Positions 8,108-14,806 of a stretch of DNA of 64,000 nt are shown piece by piece. Below the pieces are notes generated by a model. That model worked only from the letters and a program-made list of their open reading frames with translations. It was not told the DNA's origin and did no database searches. This stretch comes from Bacilli bacterium (lineage in GTDB: Bacteria > Bacillota_I > Bacilli_A > RF39 > UBA660). Made by a program: the position numbers and the translations under genes. The stretch spans positions 48,639 through 112,638 of the forward strand of contig CAAGCO010000022.1 of the NCBI GenBank assembly GCA_900768345.1, given 5' to 3'. Within the stretch, counting starts at the first letter, position 1, and every line of letters starts with the position of its first letter.

Positions 8108-8614
8108 ATGATATCATTAAATGAATATAAAAATTGTTTAATTAATACTTATAGTTGGACTATTGATAAAAGTGATGAGTTTGTTCTAAAAAGAAAAAGG
8201 GTATTAGATAAAGAATATGGTGATGAATTTTTATCTAAGGTTATTAGTGATTCTTATGATTTTGCTAGAAGTGTTTTAGATGATGAAAGTATAAATTATG
8301 GATACTATAAAAGTGATGTTTTAGATGATACAACTTCATATATCAATTTAGGATTACATGGAGGATGGATGTCTGATACTTTATATGTCGATTCTGAAGG
8401 AAGACAAGTGAGTGCACATATTATTAAAACTATTTTTGGTAGAGGCATTATGATTGAACTTAGAACTGAAGAAGTTGAAAGAGAAGTAGAAGATGATATG
8501 TTTACTTTTGATTATAATTATTATATTTATATGCAGGGATTTCCTGAAAATTTAGATGAAGTTAGAAAATTACTATCAAAAGATGAATTGCAATTAAAAA
8601 GAAACGGATGGTGA
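8108..8614 (+). CDS. Hypothetical protein, 168 aa
   Basis: I do not recognise the family. It is a soluble, acidic protein without signal peptide or membrane segment; aromatic-rich central part (NLGLHGGWMSDTLYV) and a charged C-terminus. RBS CAGGAGG gives a firm start at ATG 8108. It ends TGG TGA three bases before the GTG of the tRNA-binding-domain gene, so both are probably one transcript. The TGG-TGA ending also shows that TGA is a stop in this genome. Confidence 0.75.
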   Translation: MISLNEYKNCLINTYSWTIDKSDEFVLKRKRVLDKEYGDEFLSKVISDSYDFARSVLDDESINYGYYKSDVLDDTTSYINLGLHGGWMSDTLYVDSEGRQVSAHIIKTIFGRGIMIELRTEEVEREVEDDMFTFDYNYYIYMQGFPENLDEVRKLLSKDELQLKRNGW

Positions 8615-8617
8615 AGT

Positions 8618-8947
8618 GTGATTACATTTGATGAATTTATGAAAACTGATATAAGAGTTGGTACTATTATTGAAGCTAAACCTTTTTTAAAAGCTAAGAA
8701 ACCTGCTTATCAATTAAGAATAGATTTTGGTGATGAGATTGGAATTAAGAAAAGCAGTGCTCAAATAACTGAAGTATATAAAATAGAAGATTTAATTAAT
8801 AAACAAATACTTGCTGTTGTTAATTTTCCACCTAGACAAATAGCTGATTTTATGAGTGAAGTATTGGTTCTTGGTACTTATAGTAAACAAGGAGTTGTTT
8901 TGATAAGACCAGATATGGATGTTAAGAATGGAGATAAATTAGGGTAA
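8618..8947 (+). CDS. csaA: CsaA/Trbp111-like tRNA-binding domain protein
   Basis: A 109-aa stand-alone OB fold of the tRNA_bind family, as in CsaA and the C-terminus of bacterial MetRS. Motifs include FMKTDIRVGTIIEAKPF at the start, GIKKSSAQITEVY in the middle and QIADFMSEVLVLG near the end. CsaA has been described as an export-related chaperone and Trbp111 as a tRNA binder; which applies here is not known. The start is GTG 8618, right after the stop of the upstream gene. A terminator (AGAGGAA/TTCCTCT) follows at about 8953-8982. Confidence 0.88.
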   Translation: MITFDEFMKTDIRVGTIIEAKPFLKAKKPAYQLRIDFGDEIGIKKSSAQITEVYKIEDLINKQILAVVNFPPRQIADFMSEVLVLGTYSKQGVVLIRPDMDVKNGDKLG

Positions 8948-8952
8948 AAAAT

Positions 8953-8982
8953 AGAGGAAATTTTGAAGCTTCCTCTTTTAAT
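8953..8982 (+). terminator. Intrinsic terminator
   Basis: AGAGGAA / TTCCTCT stem with a 10-nt loop and TTTTAA tail. Confidence 0.7.
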
Positions 8983-9362
8983 TTGTAGTTATATATTATC
9001 ATAAAATGCTATTTTTTCAAGATTGGTAATACACTCAAAATTATGATATTAAGTATTGGGTGTAAGAAACGAATGATATAATTTTATATGAAAATGATCA
9101 AGAAAATATTGATAATTTAGTTAGTATGAATGAAATAGCTAGAGATAAAAATTTAGTTTTGGCTCTAAAAGTAAATTATATAGTTGTTTTATGAACTTAA
9201 AAAAAGAATTTAAATTTAATGATGCAGTTAATGAATATTTAAATATGTATTATTCTAAAATTGTTAAAACTATTTTATATTTTGGCCTTAATAATAAATT
9301 GAAATTTTTAGTTGGAAGAGATGATACTATTATTGTATAATTGTTTATATATAGGAGATTTT
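8983..9362 (+). other. Gene-poor stretch with apparent coding remnants
   Basis: About 380 bp without a full gene. A stop-free segment at about 9089-9193 encodes a hydrophilic stretch ending in LALKVNYIVVL, and ATG 9191 opens a 49-codon frame to 9340 (MNLKKEFKFNDAVNEYLNMY onwards) without a good ribosome site. Codon use is gene-like, so this may be a decayed gene. No recognisable domain. Confidence 0.35.
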
Positions 9363-9860
9363 ATGAAGAAAATTATTATTATAGGTTGTCCTGGTTCTGG
9401 TAAAAGTTATTTTTCAAAGAAACTTAGAGATTTGACAGGATATCCTCTTTATCATTTAGATAATATTTATCATAATGAAGATGGTACTCATATACCACGT
9501 GAAGAATTTGATAATATTTTAAGAAAAATATTTAAAAAGAAAGAATGGATAATAGATGGTAATTATCAAAGAACTATTGAAATGAGGTTAAAGGAATGTG
9601 ATACTTGTATTCTTTTAGATTTTCCAACTGAAGTATGCATTAGTGGAGCAGAAGAAAGAGTTGGAAAGAAACGAGATGATATGGCTTGGTTTGAAGATAG
9701 TTTAGATCCTACGTTTAAACAATATATTATGGATTTTTCTAAAACTTCACTTCCATATATTTATGAATTAATAGATAAATACAAAAATAAAGTAAATCTT
9801 TTAATATTTAAGAGTAGAGAAGAAACAAATAATTTTTTATCTGAATATAAAGGAGAATAA
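9363..9860 (+). CDS. P-loop kinase-like protein, topology-modulation/adenylate-kinase-like family
   Basis: A 165-aa AAA-type P-loop protein. Walker A GCPGSGKSYFSKKL occupies residues about 8-21, followed by YPLYHLDNIYH and WIIDGNYQRTIEMRL, and CILLDFPTEVCI as the Walker B-like strand. These features match the small kinases annotated as DNA topology modulation protein FlaR or adenylate-kinase-like; the substrate is not known. Start ATG 9363 is chosen because GGAG sits upstream and the fold begins there. It is followed after 1 bp by a GNAT gene. Confidence 0.8.
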   Translation: MKKIIIIGCPGSGKSYFSKKLRDLTGYPLYHLDNIYHNEDGTHIPREEFDNILRKIFKKKEWIIDGNYQRTIEMRLKECDTCILLDFPTEVCISGAEERVGKKRDDMAWFEDSLDPTFKQYIMDFSKTSLPYIYELIDKYKNKVNLLIFKSREETNNFLSEYKGE

Positions 9861-9861
9861 T

Positions 9862-10269
9862 ATGATTATATATAATGAACTTAGTATGGAAGAATACACT
9901 AAGCTTTTAAATTCTGTTGGTTGGAAGATTCCTTCTTTGAGACTTCTTAAAATATCATTAGAACGAGGCATTAATGTAAAGTGTGTAATGGATGAAAAAA
10001 CTATTGGTATGGCAAGATTTGTTACTGATGGAGGATATGCTGGACTTTTAATGGATGTTGTGGTCCATCCTGATTACCAAGGTAATGGATATGGAAAAAT
10101 GCTTATTAAATCGTTATTAGAATATATAAAAGATAATATTTTACCTGGTGAAGAAGTAATGATACAATTGTTATCAGCACCTAATAAACAATCTTTTTAT
10201 TCAAAATTTGGATTTAAAGTTAAACATGAAGTTGCTGAAGATGGAATGTATATGTGGTTAAAAAAATAA
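9862..10269 (+). CDS. GNAT-family N-acetyltransferase
   Basis: A 135-aa single-domain acetyltransferase. Motif A for acetyl-CoA binding is clear: LLMDVVVHPDYQGNGYGKMLIKSLLEYI, followed by the C-terminal IQLLSAPNKQSFYSKFGFKV typical of the YhbS/ElaA-like subgroup. The acceptor substrate cannot be deduced. RBS AAAGGAG lies in the end of the preceding kinase gene and the two are almost contiguous, so co-transcription is likely. A terminator with an adjoining TATAAT follows. Confidence 0.88.
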   Translation: MIIYNELSMEEYTKLLNSVGWKIPSLRLLKISLERGINVKCVMDEKTIGMARFVTDGGYAGLLMDVVVHPDYQGNGYGKMLIKSLLEYIKDNILPGEEVMIQLLSAPNKQSFYSKFGFKVKHEVAEDGMYMWLKK

Positions 10270-10301
10270 AAGGTGAATGTTTGCATATTCACTTTTATAA
10301 T
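10268..10301 (+). terminator. Terminator fused to a -10 element
   Basis: Stem AAAAGGTGAAT / ATTCACTTTT with loop GTTTGCAT; TATAAT (10296-10301) shares the last T of the tail and probably serves the next gene. Confidence 0.65.
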
Positions 10302-10333
10302 GTTAAAATAATAATGTATTTTAGGAGTTGTTT

Positions 10334-11188
10334 ATGGAGGACTATAAGGAAATAGAAAGAAGTATAATTACTAAATATAGAAAAGATATATGGAGTAAAT
10401 TTGTTAAAGCAGTTCAAGATTATAAATTAATAAATAAGAATGATAAAATAATGGTATGTATTAGTGGTGGGAAAGATTCTTTTTTACTTGCTAAATGTGT
10501 AGAAGAACTACAGCGTCATGGCAAGGTAGATTTTGATGCTTATTACGTTGTTATGAATCCCGGATATGCAGAAAAAAATAGAAATTTGATTTATAGTAAT
10601 GCTAAACGTTTAAATATTCCAATTACTATGTTCGATAGTGATATATTTGATGTCATAAATACCATAGGAGGAGAGAAACCATGTTATTTATGTGCTCGTA
10701 TGAGAAGAGGATTTTTATATAGTAAAGCAAAAGAACTTGGGTGTAACAAGATAGCTCTTGGTCATCATTTTGATGATGTTATAGAAACTACATTACTTTC
10801 AATGTTTTATGGTTCTGAGATTAAAACGATGATGCCTAAACTTCATTCTGATAATTATGAGGGAATTGAATTAATTAGACCACTTTATTTAGTTAAGGAA
10901 GATGCTATAATTTCATGGAAGAATTATAGTAATCTTACATTTTTAAATTGTGCTTGTAAATTTACTGAAAGAAATGAAATGAATGATGAAAATACAAGTA
11001 AAAGAAAAGAAATGAAAGAATTAATAAAAACTCTTAGAAAAAATAACAAATCAATAGATTATAATATATTTAAAGCATTAGATAATATTAATTTAAATTG
11101 TGTGCTTGGAACTAAGAAAAATGGTGTTTATACAAGTTTTTTAAATAGTTATGATGAGGATGAATTAAGTGAAAAAATAAATTTTTAA
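10334..11188 (+). CDS. TtcA/CTU1-family tRNA 2-thiolation protein
   Basis: PP-loop ATPase of the TtcA family, 284 aa; relatives insert sulfur at C32 of tRNA. The PP-loop CISGGKDSFLLAK lies near residues 37-49. The CxxC pair in KPCYLCARMRRG, the motif ALGHHFDDVIETTLLSMFYG, and a further CAC pair in FLNCACKF are consistent with a TtcA-type iron-sulfur site. ATG 10334 is preferred over TTG 10328 because TAGGAG lies 7 nt before the ATG. Position specificity is by family inference only. Confidence 0.85.
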   Translation: MEDYKEIERSIITKYRKDIWSKFVKAVQDYKLINKNDKIMVCISGGKDSFLLAKCVEELQRHGKVDFDAYYVVMNPGYAEKNRNLIYSNAKRLNIPITMFDSDIFDVINTIGGEKPCYLCARMRRGFLYSKAKELGCNKIALGHHFDDVIETTLLSMFYGSEIKTMMPKLHSDNYEGIELIRPLYLVKEDAIISWKNYSNLTFLNCACKFTERNEMNDENTSKRKEMKELIKTLRKNNKSIDYNIFKALDNINLNCVLGTKKNGVYTSFLNSYDEDELSEKINF

Positions 11189-11278
11189 TATTTTGATAAT
11201 GTAGATTGTGAAGAATTTATAACTAATGGTAGTGATAAAAAATATTAATAAAATAGTTAGATATTTATAGGAGACACT

Positions 11279-11938
11279 ATGAAAAATAAGAAAGAAAGAA
11301 TTAGTATACCTAGTTATACCTTGAGTGAAGAATTGATTAATTCTATTTCTCATGGTATTGCTGCTATATTTAGTATTTGGGGGCTTATAATGCTTATTAT
11401 TAAAGCTAGTAAAGTTGGTGCTATGGCAGTTACAACTGTTACTTTATTTGGCACTACGATGATACTTTTATATACTATATCTTGTATATATCATGCATTA
11501 AGTCCTAAAATTATTGGTAAAAAGGTTATGAGAGTAATTGATCATTGCAATGTGTTCTTACTTGTTTTTGGTACAATTATTCCAATAGCACTTGTAGGTA
11601 TGAATGGGGTTTATGGTTGGATATATTTTGGAATAGTTGGTTTTGTAACATTGCTTGGAATCATTTTTTCTGCCATAGACGTGGATAAAAATGAAAAGAT
11701 AGAAGTTGTTTGTCATCTAGTTAATGGTTGGAGTGCAGTTTTCTTTATAAAACCATTAATTGCTGGTGTTGGTAAAACGGGACTTTTATTAATTATATTA
11801 GGCGGTATTATGTATTCTATTGGAGCTTTTTTATATGCAATAGGCTCTAAAAAGAAATATATGCATTCTGTATTTCATTTCTTTTGTATATTAGGAACAA
11901 TATTTCATTATTTTGCAATTTATTTATTTGTATTATAA
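11279..11938 (+). CDS. Hemolysin III / PAQR family membrane protein
   Basis: A 219-aa protein with seven predicted transmembrane segments. Family motifs are visible: ELINSISHGIAAIFSI at the N-terminus, SCIYHALSP after the second segment, RVIDHCNVFLLVFGTIIP, and the C-terminal HSVFHFFCILGTIFHYFAIY with the paired histidines thought to bind zinc. Bacterial members (YplQ/YqfA) are linked to membrane homeostasis rather than proven haemolysis. RBS TAGGAG precedes ATG 11279. A bidirectional terminator separates it from the convergent acyltransferase. Confidence 0.92.
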   Translation: MKNKKERISIPSYTLSEELINSISHGIAAIFSIWGLIMLIIKASKVGAMAVTTVTLFGTTMILLYTISCIYHALSPKIIGKKVMRVIDHCNVFLLVFGTIIPIALVGMNGVYGWIYFGIVGFVTLLGIIFSAIDVDKNEKIEVVCHLVNGWSAVFFIKPLIAGVGKTGLLLIILGGIMYSIGAFLYAIGSKKKYMHSVFHFFCILGTIFHYFAIYLFVL

Positions 11939-11963
11939 AATAAAATTTAATTAAGTTATCAAA

Positions 11964-12001
11964 AAAAAGAAGCATATATAAATATATATACTTCTTTTTT
12001 A
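11964..12001. terminator. Bidirectional terminator between convergent genes
   Basis: AAAAGAAG / CTTCTTTTTT stem with an AT-rich loop and runs of A and T on either side. Confidence 0.7.
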
Positions 12002-12012
12002 TAGTATAATTT

Positions 12013-13086
12013 TTAATTTATTATAAATATATTTTTGATTTTTGATGTATTTTTATTATAAAGTTTTACTATTTCTATAGTTATAATTCCGAAAAATATA
12101 TTTGCTAGTACGCACAATAGTAACATTAAAGGGTATGATATTGTGATTCTTAATTTTATTAATAATTCTTTCATTATATCTATTATTAACCATTGATATA
12201 TATACATTGGTAAACTTAATTTTTCTAAATAATAGAATATTTTATTATTAGAAAATTTTGTTAATAATAAATCTTTATTTGTTGAAATCACTATACATAT
12301 ACTAAATATAATAACTATTAATATATCAAATTTTTGATGAGCTTTTGATATGTTGACTAGATAAAATACACTTAAGTAGCCTAGTAATTCTGTTATTAAT
12401 AAAATTATTTTTGAAAATTTAGTATATTTAATATTGTTGAATTTTTCACTTAACACATATAAATACATTCCTAAGTTTATAAGCATAAATCCTCTTAGCA
12501 GACCTTTTATACCAAATGGTGTTGGAATCCATGGCCCTACTAAATGATCATAGTTTATTACTAAATAATTAGCAATTAATATTGTTATAATAGGACTTAC
12601 TATATAAACAAAATTCTTTTTATATTTTATTAGGAAAGGAACTAAAATGCTTTCGGTTATTATAAGAACCATTAAATACCAATTAATTCCAAATATTTCA
12701 TATTCGATGTTACCTTTAAAGTAGTTTGGTATTGCAAATAATCTGTAAAAAGCTCTTGTATAATCAGTTAAAGTATAATGGTATGCTATAAAACAGAAAG
12801 GACAAGCTACTAAAATTAATATTAAGATATATGGAAAAAATTTTAAAATTTTACTTTTTAGAAATTCAAATGTTTCTTCACCTAAATTTTTTGAATTTTC
12901 ATAATAAATAAATTTTTTCGCAAAAAAATATCCTGATACTAAAAAGAAAAATTCTACGCCAATACTTCCTGCTTTAAAAAACCATGGAGATTCTGGATAA
13001 AGTTCTCCTACATGTAATGCAGTTATTAGTAAACAAAACATAAATTTCCAAAATGATATTTTTCCATATCGTTGTTCCTTTTTCAT
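12013..13086 (-). CDS. Acyltransferase family 3 membrane protein
   Basis: A 357-aa integral membrane O-acyltransferase (Acyl_transf_3, OatA/NodX-like). About ten hydrophobic segments are seen. Family signatures are FCLLITALHVGELYP with the catalytic-type histidine, GVEFFFLVSGYFFAKKF, and NWYLMVLIITE. It lacks the SGNH domain found in full OatA. Likely acetylates a surface polysaccharide; the substrate is unknown. RBS AAGGAGGG precedes the ATG at 13086. It is one of the few minus-strand genes in the left arm and stands alone. Confidence 0.85.
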   Translation of the reverse strand: MKKEQRYGKISFWKFMFCLLITALHVGELYPESPWFFKAGSIGVEFFFLVSGYFFAKKFIYYENSKNLGEETFEFLKSKILKFFPYILILILVACPFCFIAYHYTLTDYTRAFYRLFAIPNYFKGNIEYEIFGINWYLMVLIITESILVPFLIKYKKNFVYIVSPIITILIANYLVINYDHLVGPWIPTPFGIKGLLRGFMLINLGMYLYVLSEKFNNIKYTKFSKIILLITELLGYLSVFYLVNISKAHQKFDILIVIIFSICIVISTNKDLLLTKFSNNKIFYYLEKLSLPMYIYQWLIIDIMKELLIKLRITISYPLMLLLCVLANIFFGIITIEIVKLYNKNTSKIKNIFIIN

Positions 13087-13190
13087 ATAAACCCTCCTTA
13101 TTTTCTTGTACTGTTTATTTCATTATAAAACAAATTTAATTAAAATTATATATAAAATATTATTTATGGTATAATATTTTTGGTGATAAC

Positions 13191-13679
13191 ATGAAAAAAG
13201 AAGCAAAAACTAATGTTATGAGGATACTTGATCAAAAACATATAAAATATTTTGTACATGATTATAGTGATACAGATATGGTAAGTGGACTTGAAGTTGC
13301 TTCTGTATTAAGTCAAGATCCTAATGTTGTTTTTAAAACTTTAGTTACTATAGGAAAAAGTAATAATCATTATGTTTTTTTAGTACCAGTATCTAGTAAT
13401 TTAGATTTAAAGAAAGCTGCTAAAAGTGTTAATGAAAAATCTATTGAGATGATTAAATCAAAAGATTTACTTGGTTTAACTGGATATATACATGGAGGAT
13501 GTTCACCAGTTGGAATGAAGAAATTTTTTAAAACTACAATAGATATTAGTGCTAAAAATAATGATAGAATATACTTTAGTGCTGGTAAAATTGGTTATCA
13601 AATAGAAACAACATTAGAAGATCTTTCAAAAGTAATAGAATATAATTTAGATGATATATGTGAGGAAAAAGATGTTTAA
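13191..13679 (+). CDS. ybaK: Cys-tRNA(Pro) deacylase YbaK/EbsC
   Basis: A 162-aa YbaK/EbsC protein of the ProRS INS-like editing superfamily; hydrolyses mischarged Cys-tRNA(Pro). Motifs: KTNVMRILDQKHIKY, DPNVVFKTLVTIG with the essential lysine, LDLKKAAKSV, and GYIHGGCSPVGMKK. Start ATG 13191 follows GGTGAT, and a TATAAT lies about 20 bp upstream. Its last 8 nt overlap the next ORF, so the two are probably coupled. Confidence 0.92.
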   Translation: MKKEAKTNVMRILDQKHIKYFVHDYSDTDMVSGLEVASVLSQDPNVVFKTLVTIGKSNNHYVFLVPVSSNLDLKKAAKSVNEKSIEMIKSKDLLGLTGYIHGGCSPVGMKKFFKTTIDISAKNNDRIYFSAGKIGYQIETTLEDLSKVIEYNLDDICEEKDV

Positions 13680-14061
13680 AATTAGTAAATATGTAGATTC
13701 AGATAAAGAAAATGTAGAAATTTATCCATTGGAAATAGAAATAAATGATAAAAAAAGTAAAACATTAGCTGTTGAAGTAAATGGATGCTTAGGAGATGAC
13801 GATTATACATTTAGATTTATATTTAGTGATATAAAAAAGATATTTAATATCAAAGTTAATGATGAAGTTTGTTTAGATGAAAGTTATTTATTTGAAGGTG
13901 AAACCATGTTTACATATAATGGTGTTACTGACTTAGATACAACTTGTGACATAGATCTTTTTAGAATAGATAATGATAACTATGAATTTAATATAGGTTT
14001 TAATGCTCGTGAATATAATGGAATAATCTCTTTTGAGCACGATTTAAAGAAGTATCTATGA
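13672..14061 (+). CDS. Hypothetical protein, 129 aa
   Basis: I do not recognise the family. A small acidic soluble protein (many D/E; segments EVNGCLGDDDYTFRF and GETMFTYNGVTDLDTTCDID) with alternating hydrophobic residues suggesting a beta-rich fold. ATG 13672 overlaps the end of ybaK and follows GAGG; a longer frame from 13651 lacks a ribosome site. Function unknown, expressed with ybaK. Confidence 0.65.
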   Translation: MFKISKYVDSDKENVEIYPLEIEINDKKSKTLAVEVNGCLGDDDYTFRFIFSDIKKIFNIKVNDEVCLDESYLFEGETMFTYNGVTDLDTTCDIDLFRIDNDNYEFNIGFNAREYNGIISFEHDLKKYL

Positions 14062-14073
14062 TATTTCTTTTTT

Positions 14074-14093
14074 GTCACTTAAAAGTCACTTTA
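14074..14093. promoter_or_regulatory. Direct-repeat operator, copy 2
   Basis: GTCACTTAAAAGTCACTTTA, two GTCACTT half-sites 11 bp apart, ends 7 bp before a TAAAAT (14100-14105) that may be the -10 of the ABC operon. It matches the element at 1079-1098 at 18 of 20 positions. The OmpR-type regulator encoded at 17446 is the natural candidate binder (inference). Confidence 0.55.
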
Positions 14094-14132
14094 CTTTCAT
14101 AAAATGTAGTTGTATTTGAAAGGAAGATATTT

Positions 14133-14804
14133 ATGGAAATATTAAAAGTTGATAATTTAACTAAAATATATGGAAAAGATAAAAATCAGGTTGTTGCACT
14201 TGATCATGTATCATTTTCTGTAGAAAAAGGAGAATTTGTAGCAATAGTTGGTGCTTCTGGTAGTGGGAAAAGTACACTTTTACATTTAATGGGAGGAGTA
14301 GATACTCCAACTAGTGGGAAAGTATATATAGATGGCAAAGATATATATAATTTAAATAGTGATAACCTAGCTATATTTAGAAGAAGAGAAGTTGGGCTTA
14401 TATATCAATTTTATAATTTAATACCTATTTTAAATGTAGAAGAAAATATATTACTTCCACTTGAACTTGATAATAGAAAAGTTGATAAATTTGAATTTAA
14501 TGAACTATTAAAAATACTTGGTCTTCAAAATAGACGTAAACATTTACCTAATGAACTATCTGGTGGGCAGCAACAAAGAACATCTATAGGACGTGCATTA
14601 ATTACTAAACCTGCGATTGTACTTGCTGATGAACCTACTGGTAACTTAGACTCTAAATCTAGTGAAGAAGTAGTAGAATTACTTAAAAAAATGAATAAAG
14701 AATATAAACAGACTATAATAATGATTACACATAACTTAGATATAGCAGCTGTAGCTGATAGAATTATTACTATAGAAGATGGAAAAATAGTTAAGGAGAA
14801 ATAA
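14133..14804 (+). CDS. ABC transporter ATP-binding protein (MacB/LolD/BceA type)
   Basis: A 223-aa nucleotide-binding subunit. Walker A GASGSGKST near residues 39-47, Q-loop YQFYNL, signature LSGGQQQRT, Walker B IVLADEPTGNLDS and switch MITHNLD are complete. The sequence type pairs with FtsX-like permeases that work by mechanotransmission or peptide export, as in Bce/Vra resistance modules. The permease gene starts 2 bp after this stop and a two-component system follows, the usual Bce-like layout. Confidence 0.93.
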   Translation: MEILKVDNLTKIYGKDKNQVVALDHVSFSVEKGEFVAIVGASGSGKSTLLHLMGGVDTPTSGKVYIDGKDIYNLNSDNLAIFRRREVGLIYQFYNLIPILNVEENILLPLELDNRKVDKFEFNELLKILGLQNRRKHLPNELSGGQQQRTSIGRALITKPAIVLADEPTGNLDSKSSEEVVELLKKMNKEYKQTIIMITHNLDIAAVADRIITIEDGKIVKEK

Positions 14805-14806
14805 TT

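Noticed and set aside
8609..8614. Mycoplasma genetic code with TGA as Trp
   Set aside because: Tryptophan is TGG throughout, and TGA is a natural stop here, at 8612-8614, at the end of the LiaF-like gene (21430-21432) and in the ATGA overlap of mutL.
11189..11278. Short coding-like tail after the TtcA-family gene (YFDNVDCEEFITNG frame)
   Set aside because: Only about 20 codons, without start or ribosome site; may be a remnant but cannot be supported.
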